Below, in pieces: positions 42,437 through 50,723 of a stretch of DNA of 64,000 bases; the first letter of the stretch is position 1; every line of letters begins with the position of its first letter. The notes under the pieces were generated by a model. It searched no databases, was not told the origin of the DNA, and saw only the letters and a program-made list of their open reading frames with translations. A program made the translations under genes and the position numbers. This DNA comes from Actinomycetes bacterium (GTDB lineage: Bacteria; Actinomycetota; Acidimicrobiia; Acidimicrobiales; RAAP-2), in the NCBI GenBank assembly GCA_021791615.1, contig JAJYWG010000254.1, positions 1-64,000 of the forward strand. The letters are read 5' to 3'.

Positions 42437-43585
42437 TCAGTCGCGGCCGAGGATGACCGTGCCGGTGGCCGAGAACCACCCGCTCGTGCCGTTGACGCAG
42501 GCCAGCCGGGCGTCGGGCACCTGGCGATCGCCACACTCGCCTCGGAGCTGGCGCACGGCTTCGATGAGCAAGAAGATCCCCCTCATCCCCGGCTGGCAGG
42601 ACGACAGGCCTCCACCGTCGGTGTTCGTGGGCAGCGCGCCGCCCACGCGGAGCTTCCCGTCCTCGACGAAGGCGCCTCCCTCCCCTTTGCCGCAGAAGCC
42701 CAGCCCCTCCAAGGTCAGCAGCACCATCGGCGTGAAGGCGTCGTACACCTGGCACGTGTCGATGTCGTCCGGCGTCACGCCGGCGCGCTCGAAGGCGAGC
42801 TTGCCCGACCGCACGCACGGCGACTCGGTGTAGTCCTTCCACTCGCTCATCGTCACGTGGGAGATGGCCTCCCCCGTCCCGAGAACCCACACCGGAGCTT
42901 TCGCACAGTCCCGGGCGCGCTCCTCGCTCGTGAGCACCACCGCCCCCCCGCCATCGGATCGGATGCAGCAGTGGGACTTGGTGAGCGGGTCCCAGATGGG
43001 CGGCTCGGCGAGCACGTCGTCGACCGTGAGCGGTTCGCGGTAGTAGGCGTCGGGGTTCAGCCCGGCGTTGTAGCGGGCTGACACTGCGACTTCGGCCAGT
43101 TGGGCCATCGTCGTGCCGAACTCGTGCATGTGCCGGCGCGCCGCCATGGCGTAGTGGGAGCCGACCGGGTGACCGAACGGCGCGGCGAACTGCGCCGGCC
43201 CGCGGGTTCCGAAGCTCAAGTTGGCCATCCGGAGCTTCTTCTTGAGATCGGCACGCTGGGTGGAGCCGTAGGTGAGGACCACCACTTCGGCCAGACCCTG
43301 GGCGATCGCCGCGGCCGCATGCTCGACCATGAACTCCCAGATGCTCCCGCCGTGCCCGGTGGAGTCCGCCCAGTTCGGACGGATCCCGAGATACTCGGCC
43401 AGCTCGATCGGGGGCAACGCCCCGGTGTTGTGGGACATGAAGCCGTCGACCTCGGAGCGGTCGATGCCTGCGTCAGCCAGCGCTCGGGTCGTCCCCTGGT
43501 AATTGAGCTGGAACGCCGTCTTGTCGTCGACCCGCCCGCAGTCCGACGTCGACGCGCCGACGATCGCGACTCGCCGAGCCGCCAT
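42437..43585 (-). CDS. Ltp2-like thiolase-fold aldolase candidate
   Basis: Thiolase-fold protein of 382 residues, ATG at 43585. At the nucleophile position the sequence is GHGGSIWEFMVEHAAAAIA, so the thiolase Cys is missing, and the GHP His motif is replaced by SSCQPGMRG. The TCQVYDAFTPMVLLTLEGLG segment retains the YDAFT Tyr of steroid Ltp2. Ltp2 of steroid degraders is a retro-aldolase that uses tyrosines; this protein fits that class, though no DUF35 partner is adjacent here (one exists at 7356). It lies one base after an SDR with a hydroxyacyl-CoA dehydrogenase-like sequence, so a hydroxylation-oxidation-cleavage sequence is plausible. Confidence 0.85.
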   Translation of the reverse strand: MAARRVAIVGASTSDCGRVDDKTAFQLNYQGTTRALADAGIDRSEVDGFMSHNTGALPPIELAEYLGIRPNWADSTGHGGSIWEFMVEHAAAAIAQGLAEVVVLTYGSTQRADLKKKLRMANLSFGTRGPAQFAAPFGHPVGSHYAMAARRHMHEFGTTMAQLAEVAVSARYNAGLNPDAYYREPLTVDDVLAEPPIWDPLTKSHCCIRSDGGGAVVLTSEERARDCAKAPVWVLGTGEAISHVTMSEWKDYTESPCVRSGKLAFERAGVTPDDIDTCQVYDAFTPMVLLTLEGLGFCGKGEGGAFVEDGKLRVGGALPTNTDGGGLSSCQPGMRGIFLLIEAVRQLRGECGDRQVPDARLACVNGTSGWFSATGTVILGRD

Positions 43586-43586
43586 C

Positions 43587-44510
43587 TCAGCCGCCCCCCA
43601 TCTTGAGCCCGGGATGCCGGGAGTGGAAGACGTGGGCGTTCACCTCTGGCCCGATGGACGCCGGGTCCCACTTCTCCTCACCCTTGGGATTGTCGACGGC
43701 CGCCCCCAATCGCCACGGCTCGTAGTGGGCGATGTTCGCCCCGACCGCCCGGAACACCTGTCCGGTGACGTGGAGCGCCTGGTCCGAGGCCAGCCACGCC
43801 ACCATCGGCGCCGAATTCTGGGGGTTCAGACGGCTGTACTCGCTGTACGCGTCGGGTTCTTTGATCTCGACGTCTTTGAGCACTCCGCCGGTCAAGCGGG
43901 TGACTCCCCCGGGTGCGATCGCGTTGGCCCTGACCCCGTAGCGCGAGCCCTCCAAGCTCGTGATCACCGTGAGCGCGGCGATCCCGGCCTTGGCCGCGCC
44001 GTAGTTGGCCTGCCCGACGTTCCCCTGGAGGCCGGCCGACGACACCGTGTTCACGATGGCGGCCCGGACCTGCTCGCCGTCCTTGGTGCGCTGGCGCCAG
44101 CGGACACATGCGTGATGGGTGGTGACGAACGTTCCTTTCAGGTGCACTCGCACCACGGCGTCGAAGTCCGCCTCGGTCATCGAGACGATCATCCGGTCGC
44201 GGATGATGCCGGCATTGTTGACGAGGACATCGTGGCCGCCGAACGCGTCGTACGCCTGAGCCACCAAGCGCTCGGCCCCTTCCCAGTCCGCCACGTCGTC
44301 GTAGTTGGCCACCGCCTGCCCGCCGGCCCGCGTGATGATCTCGACCACCTCGTCGGCCGGACGCCGGTCGGCGCCTTCCCCGGACTCGGTGCCCCCGACG
44401 TCGTTCACCACGACTTTCGCCCCTTGGGAGGCCAGCTCGAGGGCTTCACCCCTCCCGATGCCGTGCCCGGCCCCGGTCACGATCGCCACCTTGCCTTCGA
44501 GTACGCCCAT
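43587..44510 (-). CDS. SDR-family 3-hydroxyacyl-CoA/17beta-hydroxysteroid dehydrogenase-like protein
   Basis: Short-chain dehydrogenase of 307 residues, ATG at 44510 with a GAGGGGGG Shine-Dalgarno. Cofactor motif TGAGHGIGRG, structural NNAGIIRDRM, and the catalytic Ser/Tyr/Lys in VSSAGLQ and YGAAKAGI are present. Length and the extra C-terminal 50 residues resemble mycobacterial Hsd4A (about 317 residues), which oxidises 3-hydroxyacyl-CoAs and 17-hydroxysteroids. It is cotranscribed with the Ltp2-like gene (1-base gap). A TGACA dyad at 44533 is immediately upstream, shared with the ADP-forming synthetase on the plus strand. Confidence 0.88.
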   Translation of the reverse strand: MGVLEGKVAIVTGAGHGIGRGEALELASQGAKVVVNDVGGTESGEGADRRPADEVVEIITRAGGQAVANYDDVADWEGAERLVAQAYDAFGGHDVLVNNAGIIRDRMIVSMTEADFDAVVRVHLKGTFVTTHHACVRWRQRTKDGEQVRAAIVNTVSSAGLQGNVGQANYGAAKAGIAALTVITSLEGSRYGVRANAIAPGGVTRLTGGVLKDVEIKEPDAYSEYSRLNPQNSAPMVAWLASDQALHVTGQVFRAVGANIAHYEPWRLGAAVDNPKGEEKWDPASIGPEVNAHVFHSRHPGLKMGGG

Positions 44511-44532
44511 TCGCCCCCCTCGGGATCGACAC

Positions 44533-44546
44533 TGACACTGATGTCA
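44533..44546. promoter_or_regulatory. Operator-like dyad TGACA-CTGA-TGTCA (site 6)
   Basis: Perfect dyad (CTGACA-CTGA-TGTCAG with outer bases) in the 141-bp divergent gap between the SDR start (44510) and the synthetase start (44652). It could control both directions. On the plus strand it is followed by GATACGGT. Confidence 0.72.
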
Positions 44547-44651
44547 GATACGGTAACGGCCGCCGGAGCGGCCCACAATTCGACCTCCGAGAAGGGGTTG
44601 CGACGAGCGGGCGACCGGTCGAGAGCGTTCGCGTGACAAGCGGGAGGAACA

Positions 44652-46853
44652 GTGCCGACCAGTGCCAAGACCAAGACGAGCCGGGACGAGCCCGTCGACG
44701 TGATGGGTCTGCCCACGACCTTGCGACCGCTGGACCTCGACACGTTCTTCCGACCGAAGTCGGTGTGCGTGGTCGGCGCCTCGGACTCCAACGCCAAGCC
44801 GAACACGGCGCTGACCGTGAAGATCACGGCGTGGGCCGAGTCCCGCGGGGCCGACATCTCCTACGTGAACCCGAACCGGCCCGTGGTCGCGGGACGACCG
44901 TGCGCGGCCACGATCGCCGACGTGGGCCGCCGCGTCGACGTGGTGGCCATCTTGGTCGGCGACCCGCTGCCCATCATCAAGGATGCGATCGCTGCCCGGG
45001 CCAAGTTCGCCATCGTCTTCGCTGCAGGGTTCTCCGAGGTCGGAGCCGAAGGCGAGGCGATGCAGGCTGAGCTCGAATCCCTCATCGCCGGGAGCGGCCT
45101 TCACGTCCTCGGGCCCAACACCAACCTCAACGCGTTCGAGCAGTTCCGTGACGACTTGCCGGGCAAGGCCATCGCCCTGGTCACCCAGAGCGGGCACCAG
45201 GGACGACCGGTCTTCCAGGGCCAGGAGATCGGCATCCGCCTCTCGCACTGGGCCCCGGTAGGCAACGAGGCCGACCTCGAGATCGCCGACTTCGTCGGGT
45301 ACTTCTCCAAGCTCCGAGAGACCGGCGCTGTAGCCTGCTATGTCGAGGGCTTCAAGAACGGCCGGACGCTCCAGCTCGCTGCCGACCAGGCGGCACAGCA
45401 CCGCGTGCCAATCGTGGCCGTGAAGGTCGGGCGGACGGCAGAGGGCACGAGCATGGCCAAAGCCCACACCGGGCACCTCACCGGGTCCGATGCCGTCGTC
45501 TCCGCCGCGTTCCGCCAGTACGGTGTGACCCGGGTCGACGGCTTGGACCAGCTCTTGGAAGTGGCGGCCACGCTGGCGCGGACCAAGCCTCCCTCACCCG
45601 AAGGGTTGCGCAGGCTCCGGCGCGGACGTGCCGGTCGGGTCTGCGTCTACTCGATCTCGGGGGGGACCGGTGCGCACATGGCCGATCTCGTAGCGGCAGC
45701 GGGGCTCGAGCTCCCGAAGCTCACGGCCGAGACTCAGCGCCAGCTCCACGAGTGGATCCCGCCCTACCTGAGGGTTTCCAACCCGGTCGACAACGGGGGT
45801 CCACCCGTGCGCGACTGGCGAGGACCCAAGATCATCGACGCGATCATCGCCGACCCGAACGTGGATCTCATCTTGTGCCCGATCACCGGTGCGCTGGCCT
45901 CCATGGCCGACAAGCTGACGGCTGACCTGGTCGCCGCCGCAGCTCGCACCGACAAGCCGATGCTGGTCGTCTGGGGCTCCCCCACCGGGGACGAGGCCGC
46001 CTACAGGGAGAACCTCCTCAAGAGCGCGGTACCGACGTTCCGCACGTTCACCAATGCCGTGATGGCCGCCAGTGCCTACTTCGAGCACCATCGATTCGTG
46101 GACGGCTACCGCTCGCCGTTCGCCCACCCGGTCCGTACCCGCACCAAGTCCTCGACGGCCGCGCAGCGTATCGTCGCACCCCGAGGGCGCCGGCGGCCCG
46201 GCGGGAGCACGTTGTCCGAGCAGGAGTCCAAAGCGCTCCTCAAGGCGTACGGGATCGCCACCCCACGAGAGCGGGTGGTGACCAGCGCGGCCGAGGCGGT
46301 CAAAGCGGCGGAGCGGGCCGGGTTCCCGGTGGTCATGAAGGTGGCCTCGGCAGACATCCCCCACAAGTCCGACCTCGGCTTGGTGGAAGTCGGCGTCCGC
46401 ACCGGAGCCGAGGTCCGGCGCACGTACAGGGCCCTGCTCGATCGAGCCGGTGCTGCCGCGCCCGACGCGGCGATCGACGGCGTCCTCGTCGCCGAGCAGG
46501 CGCGAGGTATCGAGACGGTGCTCGGGCTGGCGCACGACGAGCTCTTCGGACCGGTGGTCATGTTCGGTCTGGGAGGGGTATTTGTCGAAGTGCTCCGGGA
46601 CGTGACCTTCCGAGTGCCCCCGTTCCCGGCGGCCGAAGCTGCCCGGATGCTCGATGAGCTGCAAGGGGCGGCATTGCTCAGGGGGGTGCGAGGACAGCCC
46701 GCTGCCGACCGTGGCGCGCTGGTCGACGCCATCATGGCCATCCAGCACCTGGCCATGGACTTCTCCGGCGACATCGCCGAGATGGATGTGAACCCCTTGC
46801 TGGCCGGACCGTCGAAGGCGGTGGCCGCCGACGCTCTGGTCGTGACCGCGTAA
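44652..46853 (+). CDS. ADP-forming acyl-CoA synthetase (fused alpha-beta, NDP-forming)
   Basis: Fused NDP-forming acyl-CoA synthetase of 733 residues; GTG at 44652 with GGGAGGA upstream. The alpha part has CoA-binding VVGASDSNAKP and the phosphohistidine site AKAHTGHLTGSDAV; the C-terminal ATP-grasp part begins near residue 515 with LSEQESKALLKAYGI and holds FPVVMKVASADIPHKSDLG and MDVNPLL. It can make acyl-CoA from acid and ATP, or run in reverse to conserve ATP. It stands opposite the SDR/Ltp2-like operon across dyad site 6. Other ligases in the window are AMP-forming, so two activation chemistries coexist. Confidence 0.88.
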   Translation: MPTSAKTKTSRDEPVDVMGLPTTLRPLDLDTFFRPKSVCVVGASDSNAKPNTALTVKITAWAESRGADISYVNPNRPVVAGRPCAATIADVGRRVDVVAILVGDPLPIIKDAIAARAKFAIVFAAGFSEVGAEGEAMQAELESLIAGSGLHVLGPNTNLNAFEQFRDDLPGKAIALVTQSGHQGRPVFQGQEIGIRLSHWAPVGNEADLEIADFVGYFSKLRETGAVACYVEGFKNGRTLQLAADQAAQHRVPIVAVKVGRTAEGTSMAKAHTGHLTGSDAVVSAAFRQYGVTRVDGLDQLLEVAATLARTKPPSPEGLRRLRRGRAGRVCVYSISGGTGAHMADLVAAAGLELPKLTAETQRQLHEWIPPYLRVSNPVDNGGPPVRDWRGPKIIDAIIADPNVDLILCPITGALASMADKLTADLVAAAARTDKPMLVVWGSPTGDEAAYRENLLKSAVPTFRTFTNAVMAASAYFEHHRFVDGYRSPFAHPVRTRTKSSTAAQRIVAPRGRRRPGGSTLSEQESKALLKAYGIATPRERVVTSAAEAVKAAERAGFPVVMKVASADIPHKSDLGLVEVGVRTGAEVRRTYRALLDRAGAAAPDAAIDGVLVAEQARGIETVLGLAHDELFGPVVMFGLGGVFVEVLRDVTFRVPPFPAAEAARMLDELQGAALLRGVRGQPAADRGALVDAIMAIQHLAMDFSGDIAEMDVNPLLAGPSKAVAADALVVTA

Positions 46854-46890
46854 CGTCGGCGCTTCCGATCCCGCACCTCGGACGCGGGCA

Positions 46891-46970
46891 GCTCGGTGGG
46901 CGGATCGGGCGGTGGACGGGTCGAGCGGTGGGCGGGTTGAGCGGTAGGCGGGTTGAGCGGTGGGCGGATT
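46891..46970. repeat. 16-bp tandem repeat, five copies
   Basis: Units start at 46891, 46907, 46923, 46939 and 46955, with the consensus GAGCGGTGGGCGGGTT and one to four changes per copy. It fills the gap between the synthetase and the next crotonase. Confidence 0.88.
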
Positions 46971-46996
46971 CAGCGATTCAGAAAGGAACATGGGGA

Positions 46997-47830
46997 ATGA
47001 GCGAGCCAAACGACACCGGCCAGGACGTCGTGCGTACGATCGACGATGGCGTGGCATGGATCGTGCTGAACCGTCCGGACGCAGGGAACGCGATGACGGC
47101 GGCCATGCGGGACCAGATCTCGTCGTGGCTCGACGAGGCCTCGGCCGACCTCGCGGTGCGCGTCGTGGTCATCACCGCAGCCGGGGAGAAGGCGTTCTGC
47201 ACCGGAGCCGACCTTCGCGGCGGACGAGCGGCGGCGCGGCCGCGGCCCGAAGGCGCCCCCGACAACGCGATGGGGGACGGAGCCCGGACCATTCGCCTCG
47301 GCTGGCAGCGCCTGGTGTCCGCGGTGCTCGACTGCGAGAAGCCGGTGATCGCCGGAGTCAACGGGACGGCAGCGGGTGGCGGCATGCACTTGGCACTCGC
47401 CTGCGACATGGTCGTGGCCGCCGAAGAGTCCAAGTTCATCGAGGTGTTCATCCGCCGAGGTATCGCCCCCGATGCCGGGGGGGCCTGGCTCCTGGCCCGG
47501 CTGGTGGGGATCCAGCGAGCCAAAGAGCTCTTCTTCTTCGGGGACGACGTGCCGGCGGCCGACGCCCTGCGGATGGGTTTGGTGAACCGCGTGGTGCCGC
47601 GCAGCGAGCTGCGGACCGTGCTCGAAGAGCTGGCGGGCCGGCTGGCCAAAGGGCCGACCAAGGCCATCGGCGTGGCCAAGTGGCTCACCAACCGCGCCCT
47701 GGACGTAGACCGGTCCACCGCACTGGCCGACGAAGCCATGGCCCAAGAGCTGATCACCCACACCGAAGACTCCCGGGAAGGGATCACCAGCTTCGTCGAG
47801 CGCCGCCCTGCTGAATTCAAGGGTTGGTGA
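46997..47830 (+). CDS. Enoyl-CoA hydratase/isomerase family protein lacking the canonical glutamates
   Basis: Crotonase of 277 residues, ATG at 46997 (AAAGGA upstream). The oxyanion-hole and CoA motifs FCTGADLRGG and GTAAGGGMHLALACDM are present. The two classical glutamates are replaced: His131 at the first site, Phe151 at the second (KFIEVFIRRGIAPDAGG). The RRGIAPDAGG block is common in non-hydratase crotonases such as isomerases, so it may act as an enoyl-CoA isomerase or another C-C/C-O enzyme. It stands 143 bp after the synthetase behind a minisatellite. No dyad site is present. Confidence 0.85.
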   Translation: MSEPNDTGQDVVRTIDDGVAWIVLNRPDAGNAMTAAMRDQISSWLDEASADLAVRVVVITAAGEKAFCTGADLRGGRAAARPRPEGAPDNAMGDGARTIRLGWQRLVSAVLDCEKPVIAGVNGTAAGGGMHLALACDMVVAAEESKFIEVFIRRGIAPDAGGAWLLARLVGIQRAKELFFFGDDVPAADALRMGLVNRVVPRSELRTVLEELAGRLAKGPTKAIGVAKWLTNRALDVDRSTALADEAMAQELITHTEDSREGITSFVERRPAEFKGW

Positions 47831-48185
47831 GGACACCAAAACCGGTACGACCAGCGCCACTCCTCCCCACGGGCGCCGTCCACCCCGTCCGCTGCGGCGC
47901 CGTGCGATCCTCACGCTGGCATGTGGCGGCGGCTCCGGACTTGTGCGGCGCCCGGTGCAGCCGAGAAGGCCGTGCTCACGAAAGAAGGGTGCGAAACGAA
48001 CCGGCAGTTCGCGAGCCGAGTGGCGTGGGCACGGATCGGGCGACAGGCGCACTTCTGCCCTAGACTGAGGTCAGGTGGGGGGCACCGATAAAAGTCTGAA
48101 GTTCCACATGCCCTGGCTCGACGGTGCCGCAAGGTGAGGGCGCAAGGCAAGACGACCAGCCGGTCGCTTGCTAAAGGGGGGAGTG
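47831..48185. other. Spacer without a recognised gene
   Basis: No coding region with a recognisable product. TAGACT (48061-48066) could be a -10 element. AAAGGGGGGAG (48173-48183) is a strong Shine-Dalgarno for the next start at 48186. Nothing else stands out. Confidence 0.4.
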
Positions 48186-48359
48186 ATGCGCCGATCTCGT
48201 GGAACCGCGGGCTGGCTGCCGTGGATGTGCGTGGCGGTCTCGGCGGTGATGGTGGCAATGTCTGCGTCTGCGTCGGCAATTGCCGCCCCTGCTGCCGCGG
48301 CAGGGTCGCCCGGCGCTACATGTCCACCGAGTCCCTCACCAAGGCCCGCATGCACCTGA
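48186..48359 (+). pseudogene. Truncated or frameshifted secreted protein (signal peptide only)
   Basis: ATG at 48186 has an unusually strong ribosome-binding site. The 57 residues begin with a convincing signal peptide: MRRSRGTAGWLPWM, a hydrophobic stretch to about residue 30, and an AAPAAAAG cleavage region, then Cys/Pro residues and a stop at 48359. A second open frame that continues past the stop (about 48310-48649) begins RYMSTESLTKARMHLIAGE and is not in phase, so a frameshift in a larger secreted protein is plausible. The function is unknown. It precedes the toxin-antitoxin operon. A functional short secreted peptide is the alternative. Confidence 0.4.
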
Positions 48360-48621
48360 TCGCCGGCGAAGTCGCTGGAGGCGAGGAGGTGACGACTGCC
48401 GAACTCGACGTAGCCAGTTGGCCAATCAACACGATTGGTGCGGTGGTCGTCTTGCACCACTCGTCTGGACTTGACCCCATGACCGAACCGGCGACCTTCG
48501 GGCGTGGTGCTACAGAACGGCGTACCACAACGACGACCCTCACTGCCGGAGCCGCAGCGCAGAAGGACACCTCGGGTGGTCGAGAGGAGTCGGCGGATCG
48601 TGGTGCCGGCTGGAGCAAACG

Positions 48622-48650
48622 TGGCAGGAATATCGACGATCCGCTATAGT
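48622..48650 (+). promoter_or_regulatory. Promoter of the toxin-antitoxin pair
   Basis: TATAGT (48645-48650) ends seven bases before the ATG at 48658, with a weak -35 (GTGGCA region) 18 bp upstream. No Shine-Dalgarno follows, so transcription probably starts at the ATG. Confidence 0.6.
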
Positions 48651-48657
48651 TTTGGTC

Positions 48658-49167
48658 ATGGAGGCCGCCGGTATGCTTCTCCGCACGGCTCGACGGCGAG
48701 TTGGTCTGTCCCAAGCGGAGTTGGCTCGCCGGGCTGGCCTGACGCAAAGCGTCATCAGCGCCTATGAGTCCGGCGCTCGGCAGCCCTCGTTGCCCACCCT
48801 CGCCCGTCTCATCGAGGCAACCGGCTCCGACCTCGAGGTCCGTGTCTGCTCTGCGCTCGATGTCCAAAGCATCGACGGTCCGCTCGCCCGAAGGGTCAGA
48901 GAGCACCGTCGGGAGATTGTGGCGCTCCTTGAAAGTCACGGGTTGACCAACCCACGCCTTTTCGGTAGCGCCGCACGTGGAGACGACAAGCCCGGCAGCG
49001 ATATCGACCTGCTCGTTGACGTCCCCGCCAAGGTCGGTCTCCTCGGTTTGGCCCGTTGCCAAGCCCGACTCGAAGCCCTGCTGAACGCCCCCGTCGATCT
49101 GGTTCCCTCCGGGGACCTCAAAGTAAGTCTCGTCGGAGATGTGCTCGCCGAGGCCGTCGCTCTGTGA
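48658..49167 (+). CDS. XRE HTH-MNT nucleotidyltransferase fusion (antitoxin-like)
   Basis: Protein of 169 residues. Residues about 6-62 form a Cro/C1-type helix-turn-helix (LLRTARRRVGLSQAELARRAG, SVISAYESGARQPSLPTLARLIE), and residues about 95-169 a minimal nucleotidyltransferase domain with GS103-104, then ten residues, then D115-I-D117 (GSX10DXD) in LFGSAARGDDKPGSDIDLLVD. The MNT partner of HEPN toxins (MntA-like) AMPylates the toxin; here it is joined to a DNA-binding head that would give autorepression. The next gene starts in a GTGA overlap. The start has a leaderless promoter. Confidence 0.85.
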   Translation: MEAAGMLLRTARRRVGLSQAELARRAGLTQSVISAYESGARQPSLPTLARLIEATGSDLEVRVCSALDVQSIDGPLARRVREHRREIVALLESHGLTNPRLFGSAARGDDKPGSDIDLLVDVPAKVGLLGLARCQARLEALLNAPVDLVPSGDLKVSLVGDVLAEAVAL

Positions 49168-49499
49168 GCCGACGCGACTATCAACGCCTGGAAGACATCC
49201 TGGTTGCCATCGACACGATCGCCATTCACCTGCAGCGTGGTGATCTCCATGATGGGCTCGTTTTCGATGCTGTACGCGTTCGCCTCATCGAGATCGGCGA
49301 GGCCATCAAGGCCCTACCCGCTGACCTGCTCGCGACCGAGGCGGACCTGCCCTGGACCCAGATGGCAGGAATGCGCGACCGGCTTGCCCACCGCTACTTC
49401 GACTCCTCTCACGCTATCCTCGCTGCGACTGTGGAAGAAGACCTCCCCGTGTTGGAAGCGGCGACCCGCCGTCTCCTGCAACGTGTCGAACCCACGTGA
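49164..49499 (+). CDS. HEPN-domain toxin (HepT-like)
   Basis: HEPN-domain protein of 111 residues; GTG at 49164 overlaps the MNT stop by four bases. The RX4HXY motif reads R71-D-R-L-A-H76-R-Y78 in MRDRLAHRYFD, and the surrounding helices (QRLEDILVAIDTIAIHL, LIEIGEAIKAL) match the HepT family, which cleaves RNA. Tyr78 is the site that MNT antitoxins AMPylate. The pair is a HEPN/MNT toxin-antitoxin system. The last 20 residues are helical (EEDLPVLEAATRRLLQ). Confidence 0.88.
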   Translation: MSRRDYQRLEDILVAIDTIAIHLQRGDLHDGLVFDAVRVRLIEIGEAIKALPADLLATEADLPWTQMAGMRDRLAHRYFDSSHAILAATVEEDLPVLEAATRRLLQRVEPT

Positions 49500-49758
49500 C
49501 AGTTCGGACGCGGAAGTTGGCAATATTGGACTCCTACCCAGCCAGTGACCGCAACGAACGACGCGCCAGAACAACGATCGTCGCTCTCGTCTCCGGAGCG
49601 CAGAACGGCACGTCGCGCATCGTCCCATTGCCTCAGGACGTGCACGCCAATCGACAGCCCGAGGTGGCCGCGGCTGTCGAATGAGAGAAGCACCGCCTGG
49701 TCCCGTCGACTGTGAGGGGCTTGCTTTCGCGAACGCTGGGCTCTGCGCATTTCCGCCC

Positions 49759-50712
49759 TCATCCACCCGGCGTGGAAGTCGTCGAAGGGGTGGTCGTGGT
49801 CGTAGTCGTGGTCGTGCTCGTAGTCGTGGTCGTGGTCGTGGTCGACGTGGAGGTCGACGTGGTGGTCGATCCGGAAACTGAGGTCGTCGTTCCCGGACCG
49901 GTCGTGGTGGTGGTCGATCCGGGAACTGAGGTCGCCGTTCCTGCACCGGTCGTGGTCGAAGTGGTCGAAGTGGTCGAAGTGGTCGTGGAAGACGTGGTGG
50001 AGGTGGTCGTCGGAAGCGGAGGGAGGGTCGTTGGCGAAGGGGCAAAGAGGCTGCCTGCCGAAGTCCCACCGGTGGCCGGGCTTGATCCGAGAACTGACGA
50101 CAGAGGTCGCCCGGCGAGCAACTCGAAAGCAGTGATGACGCCTACTGCGACGACAAAGACGGCCAGCATGGACACGGCGAGCACCCACCAGTTCAAGTGG
50201 ACTCCGGAGATGGCGGGTGCCCGTTCCTGAGGATGACCCTGTCCGTCTCCACTCGAGGATGGACGCCACGCCGGCCTCCGCCCGCTTCCGCGGCTCCGAG
50301 CCACCAGGCGACGTTCGGCCGTCTCTTCGACGGCCGCATCGCCAGCCACTCCTTGCGCGGCCGCATCGCCAGCCACATCCGCTTCGAGCACGGGGGACTC
50401 GTCAGTCCCGATCTCCACCTCACCGGCGGCCTCGCTGACCGCTCCTGCAGTTTCGGTGACCTCACCTGCAGCCTCGGTGGTGCCAAGACTTCGAAGGATC
50501 GACGGACGCCCTGGCACCTTGACCACCACCTGCTTCACCGCGTGGTGGGTCTTCTCGATGGACTGGGCGACCAACGCGGTTGCGGTCGTGGCCACCGCGC
50601 TCCCCAGGGCCACCCCGATGATCGTGCCCTTCTCTCCGAACAACGACGCCGCCACCGCTGCCAGGATGGCCCCGGCCGCTGATGCCGCGATCTGCTTGGG
50701 ACTGAGCTTCAC
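49759..50712 (-). CDS. Single-span membrane protein with Thr/Ser-rich tail
   Basis: Protein of 317 residues from a GTG at 50712. It begins with a short hydrophobic stretch (KQIAASAAGAILAAVAASLFG) near 7-27, an acidic Gly/Ala-rich cytoplasmic-type region, one clear transmembrane segment at about residues 172-195 (WWVLAVSMLAVFVVAVGVI), and a final 100 residues almost entirely Thr/Ser/Pro/Gly. On the coding strand this tail is written in CGACCACGAC-type repeats, which makes the plus strand look like GTCGTG tandem repeats. It could be a cell-wall stalk protein. Function unknown. Confidence 0.6.
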   Translation of the reverse strand: MKLSPKQIAASAAGAILAAVAASLFGEKGTIIGVALGSAVATTATALVAQSIEKTHHAVKQVVVKVPGRPSILRSLGTTEAAGEVTETAGAVSEAAGEVEIGTDESPVLEADVAGDAAAQGVAGDAAVEETAERRLVARSRGSGRRPAWRPSSSGDGQGHPQERAPAISGVHLNWWVLAVSMLAVFVVAVGVITAFELLAGRPLSSVLGSSPATGGTSAGSLFAPSPTTLPPLPTTTSTTSSTTTSTTSTTSTTTGAGTATSVPGSTTTTTGPGTTTSVSGSTTTSTSTSTTTTTTTTSTTTTTTTTTPSTTSTPGG

Positions 50713-50723
50713 CGCCTGACCGT

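Noticed and set aside
49780..49990. GTCGTG-type repeats resembling a repeat array
   Set aside because: They are the reverse complement of Thr/Ser codons in the membrane protein tail; there are no conserved spacers or direct repeats of CRISPR type.
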